DNA from: Planctomycetota bacterium
GTDB taxonomy: Bacteria > Planctomycetota > Phycisphaerae > Phycisphaerales > SM1A02
Reading direction: 5' to 3'
Assembly (NCBI GenBank): GCA_022574595.1
Contig: JACZRS010000005.1
Span: 152,480 to 216,479, forward strand
DNA: 64,000 bases
The notes under the pieces are model-generated. The model did not search any database. It saw only the letters and a list, made by a program, of their open reading frames with translations, and was not told the DNA's origin. The translations under genes and the position numbers were made by a program. Each line of letters opens with the position of its first letter. Position 1 is the stretch's first letter. Shown here in pieces: positions 52,704 to 61,459 of this stretch.

Positions 52704-53192
52704 TAGCTAGTTCTCCCAATGTATTAGCTAGAATTCATGCATCAGTCTATTGGATTAAGCAGCTCTTTTCACTGTGATTACTTGGCAATTTGTTATTGGA
52801 GAAACTAACTACTCAAAGACATGCAGGCGAGTATCCCTTGCGCAGGTGACAAACAGATTGCAAACAAGACTATTGTGTGAAAAGCAAAGAGGTCGTGAAG
52901 GAATCCACATTTCGCACTCCTATCTGGCACAAATGCCCGCGATTTCTAAACAAGGAAATGGCTAGCTAACCTAGGTTTCCCCTAGTTAGTTGACACCTGA
53001 ACAGGTGACATCCAAGTATCTAACTTACAGAAAGTCGAAGTAAATGAAAATGTGACTATGTCAGACTAGGCCTAGTCAAGGAGCCTTTACGTGTTTCAGT
53101 GAGTGTTGCTTCGTAGGATGTGCGGGGATTTGATAACACTTTGGCTGGCATATATCATTAAGAAGCATAATCACTCAACCGATAGGATTACT
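52704..53192. other. Intergenic region with two dispersed repeats
   Basis: No supported gene. Around 52960-53030 lies a copy of the CCTAGTTAGTTGAC repeat also at 46.75 kb. GACTAGGCCTAGTC at about 53061-53076 is a palindrome. From about 53085 to 53120 the tail GTGTTTCAGTGAGTGTTGCT of the structured repeat appears alone. Confidence 0.65.
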
Positions 53193-53612
53193 ATGTATTC
53201 TTCCTATAATAAACCAATAGCAGTTCACCTCGTTAGCCGTCCCAAAGCATGCATACCGGTTGGATATCATCTGGCAGCGGCCTTTGAGTACAAAGAACCT
53301 GCATACCTGTTTATCATTGAACTTCATCGCGACGGATTGCGCATGCTGACACTTCGAGATTTTGCAAATGACCGCGCCGTGGAGTTTCTCCGCACGATTT
53401 GTCATCCGCGACTGATTAATGCTGCTATTCGGCGCCTCAACTACATCATTGATCGTGCTGAAACCCTGCGCTACGACCCTCTCTTCCATAACTGTGAACA
53501 TTTCGCTAGGTACGTCGTCCTGGGGAAACAGGAAAGCATACAAGTTAAAACAATTGCTGGTTTTGGGATTCTTGCTGGTGCTGGTTTATTCGCTCTGTTG
53601 AACAGCGAGTGA
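53193..53612 (+). CDS. LRAT-like (NlpC/P60 superfamily) protein
   Basis: 139 residues from ATG 53193. PIAVHLVSRPKACIPVGYHL gives the His-bearing strand and LFHNCEHFARYVVLGKQ is the catalytic Cys block (NCEHF) of LRAT-type permuted papain folds. It ends in a short hydrophobic helix (ILAGAGLFALLNSE). LRAT-like proteins are acyltransferases or phospholipases on membranes, so a membrane-acting effector is plausible. It starts after the solitary repeat tail. Confidence 0.7.
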   Translation: MYSSYNKPIAVHLVSRPKACIPVGYHLAAAFEYKEPAYLFIIELHRDGLRMLTLRDFANDRAVEFLRTICHPRLINAAIRRLNYIIDRAETLRYDPLFHNCEHFARYVVLGKQESIQVKTIAGFGILAGAGLFALLNSE

Positions 53613-53883
53613 TCAAAGAGCTTATAAGTGACCTTTTCATGACACTCTGCGCTGAATTCCCGAACCGATAAATCCAAATGATTAGCTGACTTTGGGACTG
53701 CCATTTGCATCTTTCAGGGGTTATGCCATCACGCTTCATGTTGCCAAACTCTGGATAACGACCTGCCAGCGATGACGATGAAGTCACCTCAGATAGTATT
53801 ATCTCTCGGAGGATCTTATCGTTTGTTGTTTTCTCTTTGCTTTCTACTTTGTCACGCCCAATAGCTACTGTGATCTTAGCCAT
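53545..53883 (-). CDS. Doubtful small gene after the nuclease gene
   Basis: Frame of about 112 residues starting MAKITVAIGRDKVESKEKTT, which overlaps the end of the nuclease gene by 19 nt, a usual operon sign. Its last ~22 codons run antisense through the LRAT-like gene and look random, so the 3' end may have been replaced by insertion of the LRAT cargo. May be a truncated gene. Confidence 0.3.
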   Translation of the reverse strand: MAKITVAIGRDKVESKEKTTNDKILREIILSEVTSSSSLAGRYPEFGNMKRDGITPERCKWQSQSQLIIWIYRFGNSAQSVMKRSLISSLITRCSTERINQHQQESQNQQLF

Positions 53884-55331
53884 TGAAAAACTGCCCATGT
53901 AGCTTCTAGATCCTCTCGGTTATACGCGAGAATCAGATCCATCACTTCTTTTCGTAATCCCTCATCCTCAGTCTCTGTAGCTTCGATGTATTTAGCCATC
54001 GCCCAGTCCCCGCCGTATTCCTCTTCCTTTCGTTCGAAACCAACGTAATGTTCAACTACCTTCAAACTGTAGCTCGGGAGAGGTAGAACAATTGATTTCT
54101 GAGTAATCGGTAGCAAATCTAACAGATTAGACCGCACTCGCGCTGCAATACCTTGAGTGTCGCCATAGCGCTTGACATATGCATCGATCTTCACACGCTC
54201 ATAGTGGTGCCAATGCACGAAAGGAATATCGGCGTGCTCATCGAAGATTCGGTCCGCTGCCTGCAGGAACTCATTCCATCCTTCTTCATCGCCCCTCTCA
54301 CCAAAACCTGCAACAGCGGCGATAAACTCACCAGATTGTTCTCCAAATACCTGCAGTCCCCACAAATATACTTTGTCAAGTTCGTCAAGTTGGGGAGGAA
54401 GACCTTCTAAGTCGAACATTACATAGTAAGGTGATGCCGGTATTTCTGGAGTCTGCATCATAAGAGCATTGCCTGTGGCCAAACTGCGTGCGGATCGAAT
54501 TATTTGATCTGCATTTTTTCCAACCCTTTGCATACGGGTTCCCCATGGTCTTTTAAATTCAGCTAGTTCCTTCTCATCAAAGTGATCTAAGAGTTCTTCA
54601 TACGAATTCACTCCCTCATCCCGAAGTGCTCTTGCGAGCCCTTTATCGACCTTTAGTACCAACGCTACATCGTGTCGCTGTTCCGCCTGAGGCCAGCATC
54701 GATTGTGAAACGGACAACTTCCACACTTAGTCCAACCGACCGGGCTGAAGGGCTCGTTTTCACATTGCTTTATTTCTGCAATTTCACCTAGTAATTCAAG
54801 TGCTGCAGCCCCACCGTCATAGGGCACTTCGACAATCTCGCTGGCGCCACTAAGCACTTCCAATCTTCGGCTAGGCTTCCCAATCACTTTTTCATAGAGC
54901 CAACCATACAACTCAAGCTGTCGGAGTATCTCTGGATGGTCGTTGTTGTTGATTCGTCGTGACATCTTACAATCACGAATAACGTATTCACCATTCTCAT
55001 TTATTAGGAAATCCGGATCACCTCGTATGATACAATCAATGTTGTTAATGACGCTTTGTGTAATCAACACTGGTTGATAAAGAACTTGTTTTCCAGCCTC
55101 AATTGCCTTTAATGATTGTGCGAAACGTTCATCCTCGGAGCCTTGACTGAGATCTACAACTATTTCAAACGTGGCTAGGTGCCGTTCCTCATGCCTTTGA
55201 CCCAATATTCGCAGCACCTGTTCATAGGGCCCTGGCTCTGCCTCCGGTATGTTCTGATTACGAAGGTATATCCTCAAATCACATTCTGACGGCCGAAATT
55301 TCGTTTGAAAATCTGATGCACTAAGACGCAT
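53865..55331 (-). CDS. TM0106-type RecB-like nuclease with RNase H-like domain
   Basis: 488 residues. N-terminal Cas4/RecB-like part: RHEERHLATFEIVVDLSQ, GDPDFLINENGEYVIRDCKM (D-ExK-like core with DCK), then an iron-sulfur or zinc cluster (CGSCPFHNRCW). C-terminal half: YYVMFDLEGLPPQLDELDKV (DxE) and a late LAYNREDLEATWAV (D), a DEDD/RNase H-2 exonuclease. This pair matches the TM0106 family. Acts on nucleic acid; part of a defence or DNA-repair cargo is likely. Confidence 0.85.
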   Translation of the reverse strand: MRLSASDFQTKFRPSECDLRIYLRNQNIPEAEPGPYEQVLRILGQRHEERHLATFEIVVDLSQGSEDERFAQSLKAIEAGKQVLYQPVLITQSVINNIDCIIRGDPDFLINENGEYVIRDCKMSRRINNNDHPEILRQLELYGWLYEKVIGKPSRRLEVLSGASEIVEVPYDGGAAALELLGEIAEIKQCENEPFSPVGWTKCGSCPFHNRCWPQAEQRHDVALVLKVDKGLARALRDEGVNSYEELLDHFDEKELAEFKRPWGTRMQRVGKNADQIIRSARSLATGNALMMQTPEIPASPYYVMFDLEGLPPQLDELDKVYLWGLQVFGEQSGEFIAAVAGFGERGDEEGWNEFLQAADRIFDEHADIPFVHWHHYERVKIDAYVKRYGDTQGIAARVRSNLLDLLPITQKSIVLPLPSYSLKVVEHYVGFERKEEEYGGDWAMAKYIEATETEDEGLRKEVMDLILAYNREDLEATWAVFQWLRSQ

Positions 55332-55549
55332 AGTTTTCTGCCTCCACTTGTTATCTACCTACGGCATAGACGACAGACAGTCATGCTTCGTCTTCCCAGT
55401 CGGCGGTGTAGCACCTTCTCGACGATTGGCCGCTCCAATTCTTTCTACAGCCCAACAACGTACATCGTGATATAAGTTCGAACTTATCGACCAAATAAAC
55501 GAGAGCTGCTGTCCAACAAACCATATAGGAGAAGTCCAGGCAGAGTCAT

Positions 55550-57667
55550 TCATGTCATCTCGAAGGCCGTCAGCACCAGGAGCACCTGTGGTATTGTCGA
55601 ACTCATCCACACCGTCGCCCCGATCGGATTATCCTTACCGTTCTGCTCAGTCACCCGGAGATAGATGTATTCGTTTGGCGAAATAGTGACTGGCAACACA
55701 GTTTCTACATGTGACTCGATATCATAGTACGTATCTTTCAAACTGGCTTCACTGCCCCCAATGCCGTCGTAATCATAATATAAGAATATTGTGTAGGGCC
55801 CTTCATTGACAGTATCTCCGTCGCTCCCCATGGTTTGCCAAATACGTACAGATAGTTCTATTTCGCTCTCGCCTTCTTTAACCGGTACAGTATCTCCCAT
55901 CCAATAAGTATTACCGTTCACTCGCACACGAAACAAGATTGCCAACTCATCATCTTCGGTCGCATAAACTCGGTTTTCTTTGATAGCCTGCATCAGACTT
56001 TGGTACGTTGGATTATCTGTAAGAACTGCTGTACGAGCTGCTGTTACACTTCCCCAATTCGCGGAGTGAGTATCTTGATTTGCCGCAGGCGAAACATGTA
56101 GACCCAAATTCAAATAGCGTCGGTAGGTCGCAAGATTCTGTTCACTCGCATCTCGGTGAGTCTTATTCTCGCTTTGAGCAAATAAACCGGTCAAATGACC
56201 TCCAGTCACACTTGTAATAACGGATACAGTCTTCACAACAGGATCAATTGCATCGACGAATTCCTTGGTAGATGAATACAAGGCCTCTCCAAAATTCCCC
56301 ACGCTTTTGTTGCGGTTGGATCTCACGCCCCAGCTATTGGGATGATTGAACTGTACAAATTCCGCATTGCTTGCGGCCCAAGCGAATAGCTCGTCATATT
56401 CGGCCGTGAGAATACTGTCCGGGGGAAGCTCTGCTGCGCCAAACACATTTATATGATTACCAGTTGCTATAGTGCCCCATTCGATACCAGGTATGGCAAT
56501 GAACTCACCATTGTGACTTGCGTTAAATTGCATAGCCACATCAAACAGTAATGTTTTGTATTCGTTCTCTTCCATGGCGAGGCGACGGTTTGAATCGATA
56601 GCATTGTGATGGTCTGTTATGGCAAGGAAGTCGAGTCCAGATCTGTGGGCATACTGGAATGCCCGAATTGGCATAAGAGTGTCGTCCGCCCTTACATCGT
56701 CAGATAACTTTGAATGAGCATGAGGTACTCCGAAGAGAATGAACTTGCTTTCAGCAATAGCAGGACTTGCCTCTTGGAGTGGTCCTGGAATTCGAGGTTC
56801 TTGGATACTAGTTAGTGTTCGATGGGGATCAAGATCAGATACCAGTTTTTCAAGCTCTAGGCCAAGGTCTACATTGCCAAAGAATTCCCAGGCTTCTTTA
56901 CGATCGCCATTCTTGTAATGGGCAAGGCCTGCCAAAAGTAGCGATAAGGAATATATGTTCTCATTGAATTTGCAAGGACTGAAGATTGAACTTTCTTCAA
57001 GTGAACCAGAAGTAATTGATGTCTCTGATGGATCAGACTCTGATGGAACAATGGGATCGACGACTATGGCATACGCGAACACTTGGATATCATTTGGTTC
57101 GTTTACACGCACTTCCCCCCAAAGTACCACTTGAGCGTTTATGTCTCGTGCGCGTCCTATAGCAGCTGCATTTTCGTGCCTCTCATCCAGTGTTTTGCCG
57201 GTTACTTCGGTTTTGAATCTCATAACGATGAGAGGTGCACCATCTTGCTGCCGTTGACGTAACTCCTCCTCAATGCGGTGGGTAATCTTGCTGGCGGCGT
57301 CACTTGACTCACCAACTGGAAAAAAGGGTACGATAAGTACTGCAAGCTTGTCAGATGGATGTCGAACAGGTTGAAACGAAATTGCACCTACAAGCAAGGA
57401 TACTAAACCAACAACAATCATTGGAATTGACAATGACCATCTCAGTTTCCTTTGATCAGTTGCAATGCAGAGATACAGACCACCTGATGTCATGATGAGA
57501 AGTCCACATACAGTCCCAGAGAGTGGGTGCAGGACGGCTTCGTTAAAGGTGATGCCTTGGATTATTTGTACAGCACCGACAACGAAAGGGATAGCTACGT
57601 TGATGAGAAGAGGCCAGCGCTTCTTCTGAAGAGTCCAAACAACTATTATGTCACCCAATTTACTCAT
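55550..57667 (-). CDS. Membrane-anchored PHP-type phosphoesterase (CehA/McbA-like)
   Basis: 705 residues. Three N-terminal hydrophobic helices, then a domain resembling FlgO-type or nucleotide-associated sensor modules (LAVLIVPFFPVGESSD, KITHRIEEELRQRQQD, AAAIGRARDINAQVVLWGEV), then a PHP metalloesterase: FGVPHAHSKLSDD, LDFLAITDHHNAID, IPGIEWG, QFNHPNSW, AANQDTHSANW. The His/Asp set for a metal centre is present. The C-terminal ~120 residues form a beta domain. Substrate unknown. Confidence 0.7.
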   Translation of the reverse strand: MSKLGDIIVVWTLQKKRWPLLINVAIPFVVGAVQIIQGITFNEAVLHPLSGTVCGLLIMTSGGLYLCIATDQRKLRWSLSIPMIVVGLVSLLVGAISFQPVRHPSDKLAVLIVPFFPVGESSDAASKITHRIEEELRQRQQDGAPLIVMRFKTEVTGKTLDERHENAAAIGRARDINAQVVLWGEVRVNEPNDIQVFAYAIVVDPIVPSESDPSETSITSGSLEESSIFSPCKFNENIYSLSLLLAGLAHYKNGDRKEAWEFFGNVDLGLELEKLVSDLDPHRTLTSIQEPRIPGPLQEASPAIAESKFILFGVPHAHSKLSDDVRADDTLMPIRAFQYAHRSGLDFLAITDHHNAIDSNRRLAMEENEYKTLLFDVAMQFNASHNGEFIAIPGIEWGTIATGNHINVFGAAELPPDSILTAEYDELFAWAASNAEFVQFNHPNSWGVRSNRNKSVGNFGEALYSSTKEFVDAIDPVVKTVSVITSVTGGHLTGLFAQSENKTHRDASEQNLATYRRYLNLGLHVSPAANQDTHSANWGSVTAARTAVLTDNPTYQSLMQAIKENRVYATEDDELAILFRVRVNGNTYWMGDTVPVKEGESEIELSVRIWQTMGSDGDTVNEGPYTIFLYYDYDGIGGSEASLKDTYYDIESHVETVLPVTISPNEYIYLRVTEQNGKDNPIGATVWMSSTIPQVLLVLTAFEMT

Positions 57668-57924
57668 AGTCTTGTTCGACCCAGTTTCTCATTCACTCTC
57701 TTGATAACCTGATTATACAAAAAGATCTCTCTCTAGTCATAGGCACCATCAATTTGTTCAGTCACAGGACACTCTACGGCTATTTGATATGTGGAGCAAT
57801 TCAACTGTGGAATACTAAGTAGATGCTAACTTGCAGCAAATGAACCATTGACCATAAATCCTCCAGCGATAAACGCCGCATATGCTACGAGATAATTGCT
57901 ACTTGTTGCAATTGCACCTTAATT
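57668..57924. other. Intergenic region
   Basis: No supported gene. Just past the stop of the truncated repeat gene a 30-codon minus frame gives a hydrophobic peptide (YLVAYAAFIAGGFMVNGS), possibly the remnant to which the truncated gene was joined. Confidence 0.4.
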
Positions 57925-58071
57925 CTACGACAGAATCGCCTCTGTCCGCAAGTCTTTTCCAATCTGCTGCACAATTAAAGAAGCTAGTTCACTATCATCA
58001 ACTCGTTCCTGTGCTTTCTCAAAAGCATCAGCGTAAAAGTCAACCTTCATTTGTATCTCTTCACCATTCAT
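57925..58071 (-). pseudogene. Island repeat family, N-domain only
   Basis: 48 residues from ATG 58071 after GGAGG. The N-domain VDFYADAFEKAQERVDDSEL and ASLIVQQIGKDLRT is intact, then the sequence breaks into EAILS and a stop. The C-domain is absent. Could still make a small protein. Confidence 0.8.
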
Positions 58072-58110
58072 TTTCACATCACCTCCTTTGTTGTGCGAGC
58101 CGTGATATTA

Positions 58111-59364
58111 TTACGTACGAGTATCATCGGTAGAGAGGCGCAGCGTGTCCGCGCGAATTCCGTCAAAGATCGGTATCAGATACTGCTCACCAAGGTTGTA
58201 TTTGTCAGCGCTCATGTCACGAAGAATACGCCGACGTCTTGAGAAGGGGAGTTGCTCCCACATGCTTGGTTGAACGAACCAATGGTCAGTCCCGTGGACC
58301 ATCCACGATTCGATCAGCGACAAGGGTCCGAATAGCTGACCATCGAGGTAGTTGCTAAGGTAGTGCAACAGATATCTTTTGTGGGACCGCTTCACAGTGA
58401 TGAAAATGACTGAGTTATCAGTTGTGACCCATGTATTTAAGACGGCATGAATCCGTCGGCTTGTCTTGCCATCTCGAACATCAAAGTTGCCCATTCCTGC
58501 CAGGCATGCTGGCAAAGGCTGATTCACTGTGACGGCGACGTGCATGAGACACTCTTTGTTCCCGCTGAGATCATCTAACGCGCGATTAAGAAAGTGCCAG
58601 AGAAGGTCGAGATAGGCCTTCCTCTCGCTGATCTCTCTTGTGACTATTGCGATAGCGCCATCGGTGCTGGCAGTGGAAGTGATGTGCATTCTTCCCAGTA
58701 GCGATTGCGGTAGGTACTTGTTCATGGCGGCTTGTAGGAGTTCTGTCCCTCGCTCGCAAAGCAAGCTCTGATACGCTTGCAACGTACAATCTAAGCACGT
58801 TAGACCCAGCTCGTTTGTGACGATCTCCCGGAAAATGGTGCGCACAGTTTGCATCGAAATGTGGGCTGGCGCCGCTAGCTGACCACGATTCTCGAACGCG
58901 CCGAAGAGCTGTTCGTGGTTACAACAGAATCCAGGAAACGTACTGGCCCTTCCTACTCCGATTTTGTGCATTTCATATTGACCGGTCTCAATGTTGATCC
59001 TGGGTGTAAGAACGTGTCCGTTCTCAGCGATAGCGTGGAGAGGCCCTCGTCTTGAAAGCGTGTGGGACATCTTGGCCAGGCGGGAGCATTGCGGCCAGAT
59101 GCAGGTTCGCGTTTGCCGCCGTTGAGTGGTTGCCTTTTCCAGAAGACTGTAAACGAATCGACGCCAATCGCTTTGCGAATGGAAAAAATCGGTTGGAGCG
59201 ACCTCGTCTAGAGCGAGTACTTCCCTGAGCGCGTGCTCGAACGCGGCAGCGGTGTCATTGAGGTTGAAAAGTCTCAAGTCCTTAATGCCAAGTTGCTTAT
59301 GACCTTCTTCCTCTAACTCTGTAAGGTCATTGCAAATACCCTCGATTACTTCGTTTGTGTTCAT
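58111..59364 (-). CDS. Unknown protein with Cys/His cluster
   Basis: 417 residues from ATG 59364. A mid-N-terminal block has CIWPQCSRLAKMSHTLSRRG, then ASTFPGFCCNHEQLFGAFE, an arrangement of Cys and His that recurs in a family of island-borne proteins as I recall, and that may bind zinc. Later LTCLDCTLQAYQSLL has another CxxC. The second half is a mixed alpha/beta domain (AVTVNQPLPACLAGMGNFD, SVIFITVKRSHKRYLLHYLS). No catalytic motif is certain. Probably a defence or nucleic-acid-binding cargo protein. Confidence 0.5.
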   Translation of the reverse strand: MNTNEVIEGICNDLTELEEEGHKQLGIKDLRLFNLNDTAAAFEHALREVLALDEVAPTDFFHSQSDWRRFVYSLLEKATTQRRQTRTCIWPQCSRLAKMSHTLSRRGPLHAIAENGHVLTPRINIETGQYEMHKIGVGRASTFPGFCCNHEQLFGAFENRGQLAAPAHISMQTVRTIFREIVTNELGLTCLDCTLQAYQSLLCERGTELLQAAMNKYLPQSLLGRMHITSTASTDGAIAIVTREISERKAYLDLLWHFLNRALDDLSGNKECLMHVAVTVNQPLPACLAGMGNFDVRDGKTSRRIHAVLNTWVTTDNSVIFITVKRSHKRYLLHYLSNYLDGQLFGPLSLIESWMVHGTDHWFVQPSMWEQLPFSRRRRILRDMSADKYNLGEQYLIPIFDGIRADTLRLSTDDTRT

Positions 59365-59454
59365 GTTTGATTTTCCATCTAATTCATGGAATCTGATGTC
59401 ATTGTTACCTTGCACGTTTATGAAGTATTGACTCTGATAGTTTCAAGAGGATGT

Positions 59455-60315
59455 TTAGACATCTCTAATTGCCTCACTTAAAAGCTCTGCTAGTTCATCA
59501 ATTGAGTATTGTGCTGTATTCAAAGAAACTTTGTCAGCAAGTGGTGGGCTGTATTTCATCACTTCGTCTTTTGAAACCTTATGCCAAAGAGGCAGGATTA
59601 CCTTACCACCGCTCATTTCTTTCTCAACTAGTCCGTCCAGTTCATACTGAGGCCAACTCTTGGCAAAGAACGCTGGAGAAAGAACCACAATCCCGAATCT
59701 TGATTGAACCAGCCCTTTGTCGATTGACCTCCTGAGACTATCTCCTACTTTCAACTGAAACTCGTCAAACCAGATCGAATGGCCTTTCTGATGTAGTGCT
59801 TCGGCCAGAGGGCGAACTAATTCTTCTTTGTCTTCTGTTGCATGGGAGATAAAAGCATCGTATTTAGGCTCTCTTGAATTGACCGGCTGGGTAACAGCCG
59901 TACCAGTTGGTTGGCTAGTTGAAGCACTCAATTGTTTCAGCAATAGCTTTTGCTGCTGCTCACTTTCATTTCTCTTGCGCTCTAAATTATCTAGAAGTTT
60001 GCTTTGTTCTCGGCCTTGTTCTTTATAGAGTTCCTGTTGATATCTATGTAGCTTTGCAGTCTTCTTAGCAACTTCACTAGTGAGATTCGCTTGATCGCTT
60101 TGAAGCTTTGCGCTCTCATTCTCTTTGCGTTCAATCTCACGCATCTTACTTTGGAGCATCGTCTCACTTGTATAGCGATTCATGCTCGTGTTGATCTGAG
60201 CGATTCGTTTTGAATTTGCAGCTTGCTTCTTACTTTTATCTGTAAGGCGTCTCTGAAGAGATTCGATCTCTCGCTGAATGCTTGTAATACGATTCTGGGC
60301 TGATTGGCTTGACAA
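59455..60315 (-). CDS. Coiled-coil protein with C-terminal TIR domain
   Basis: 286 residues. Residues 1-130 form a long coiled coil (RITSIQREIESLQRRLTDKS, KKTAKLHRYQQELYKEQGRE). After a Ser/Thr/Gln-rich linker comes a TIR domain: YDAFISHATEDKEELVRPLA, HSIWFDEFQLKVGDSLRRSI, FGIVVLSPAFFAKSWPQYEL with the Glu expected for NADase activity. TIR NADases kill or signal on phage attack when oligomerised; the coiled coil would provide that. No partner gene is clear. Confidence 0.85.
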   Translation of the reverse strand: MSSQSAQNRITSIQREIESLQRRLTDKSKKQAANSKRIAQINTSMNRYTSETMLQSKMREIERKENESAKLQSDQANLTSEVAKKTAKLHRYQQELYKEQGREQSKLLDNLERKRNESEQQQKLLLKQLSASTSQPTGTAVTQPVNSREPKYDAFISHATEDKEELVRPLAEALHQKGHSIWFDEFQLKVGDSLRRSIDKGLVQSRFGIVVLSPAFFAKSWPQYELDGLVEKEMSGGKVILPLWHKVSKDEVMKYSPPLADKVSLNTAQYSIDELAELLSEAIRDV

Positions 60316-60468
60316 TAGTTATTCTTCCAACAAACTATCAACTCATTAATGATTTCATTCTGACCGGGAATCATTCTGAGGATTCTATATACCAGAAAAA
60401 GTTGAGCAACTATACATTCAAATCTAGTTAAGAACATCCGTTCTTTCATGACTCTGTAATTCTCTTTA

Positions 60469-60807
60469 CTAGCCATATCCAAACCTTCTGTTGTATTCCT
60501 TGTGCGTCATCCATTCCAGGACTATTGAGACAACAATTACCTCTCCACCTCTGATTGAGTAGATGAGACGCCATGCGTTCGGCAAGTCATATTTCCAAAG
60601 GTTTGTAATTCCATACTTCTTCACGTATTGCTTGGGAACTAACCTATTTGGGATTTGCGTTCCACAGAAGGCGTTCTCCTCGATGTTGGTGAGTGCCTGA
60701 TTGATGAACTTGAATAATTGCTTTTCAGAGTTGTCGCTTTCTTCCAATTTGTAGAATGCTTTCTTGAGCTTCTCGTCGATAAATCGAACCTCTGATAGCA
60801 GCCTCAC
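60469..60807 (-). CDS. RelE-like mRNA interferase toxin
   Basis: 112 residues. LPNAWRLIYSIRGGEVIVVS and IVLEWMTHKEYNRRFGY match the end of RelE/YoeB-type toxins (Arg, then Tyr near the C-terminus), with a helical start (FIDEKLKKAFYKLEESD). It overlaps the next gene upstream by 4 nt, as in toxin-antitoxin pairs. It would cleave mRNA in the ribosome. Order (partner first, toxin second) also fits. Confidence 0.75.
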   Translation of the reverse strand: MRLLSEVRFIDEKLKKAFYKLEESDNSEKQLFKFINQALTNIEENAFCGTQIPNRLVPKQYVKKYGITNLWKYDLPNAWRLIYSIRGGEVIVVSIVLEWMTHKEYNRRFGYG

Positions 60808-61088
60808 TTTCTCCCCAGCTTTTTTCGCTTATGAAAATACTCAGCTGAATCTGGATAGTAGATCCATCCAACCTTTCCTTCTGAATCAACAGAGATCTTT
60901 CTTGAATGCAAGAGATAATCGACAATCACACAATATGTTTGATACATCATCTTCTTTGGGAGATGTTCCCACAGACTTCGCTTCTTGAATTCTCCGTCGT
61001 GCTTCCTGATGAAGTTCTCTACCATTAAGACCGTGTCTAGCCTTGGGTAGCGCAGGATTTCATGCAGAGATGATTGTGATGTTTTCAT
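60804..61088 (-). CDS. Winged-helix-like partner of RelE toxin
   Basis: 94 residues. RYPRLDTVLMVENFIRKHDG, KRSLWEHLPKKMMYQTYCVI and SRKISVDSEGKVGWIYYPDS resemble a winged-helix DNA-binding domain. It overlaps the toxin gene by 4 nt and is upstream of it, so it is probably the antitoxin and autorepressor, although it is not a classic RelB. Confidence 0.65.
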   Translation of the reverse strand: MKTSQSSLHEILRYPRLDTVLMVENFIRKHDGEFKKRSLWEHLPKKMMYQTYCVIVDYLLHSRKISVDSEGKVGWIYYPDSAEYFHKRKKLGRK

Positions 61089-61159
61089 GTTATATCAATG
61101 GATACAACATTATTTAAGGCTTTCGGTATGTTCATACAGAGTCAAAGAGAGACAGGAAA

Positions 61160-61453
61160 TTACTCCTGCCCCACTGCTTCATCAATCATTTCAGAAGCTT
61201 GTTTTTTACTAATTCCTTTCTCAAAAAGAACTCCAAGCCTCTTCAAGTACGCCAGTTGCTTGGGAGTTGCTGGTACATCGCCTTTGCCGTTAGCAGAGTT
61301 ACCACTCGCATTTTGTATCTGAGCTGTTCGCAAATCTTTCCCAATCTGCCGAACAATCAGAGAAGCTAGTTCAGTATCTCCAACTCGTGCCTGCGCTTTC
61401 TCAAACGCATCAGCATAAAAGTCGACCTTCATTTGTATATCTTTACCGTTCAT
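61160..61453 (-). CDS. Island repeat family protein, full copy 3
   Basis: 97 residues from ATG 61453 after GGAGG. N-domain VDFYADAFEKAQARVGDTEL, ASLIVRQIGKDLRTAQIQN; C-domain ATPKQLAYLKRLGVLFEKG and KKQASEMIDEAVG. Same length as copy 2. Upstream carries the structured repeat copy B. Function unknown. Confidence 0.8.
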   Translation of the reverse strand: MNGKDIQMKVDFYADAFEKAQARVGDTELASLIVRQIGKDLRTAQIQNASGNSANGKGDVPATPKQLAYLKRLGVLFEKGISKKQASEMIDEAVGQE

Positions 61454-61459
61454 TTTACA

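Noticed and set aside
60180..60482. 100-codon minus frame between RelE-like toxin and TIR gene
   Set aside because: It overlaps the TIR coding start by 136 nt in another frame; the first part could be a small gene but nothing supports it.
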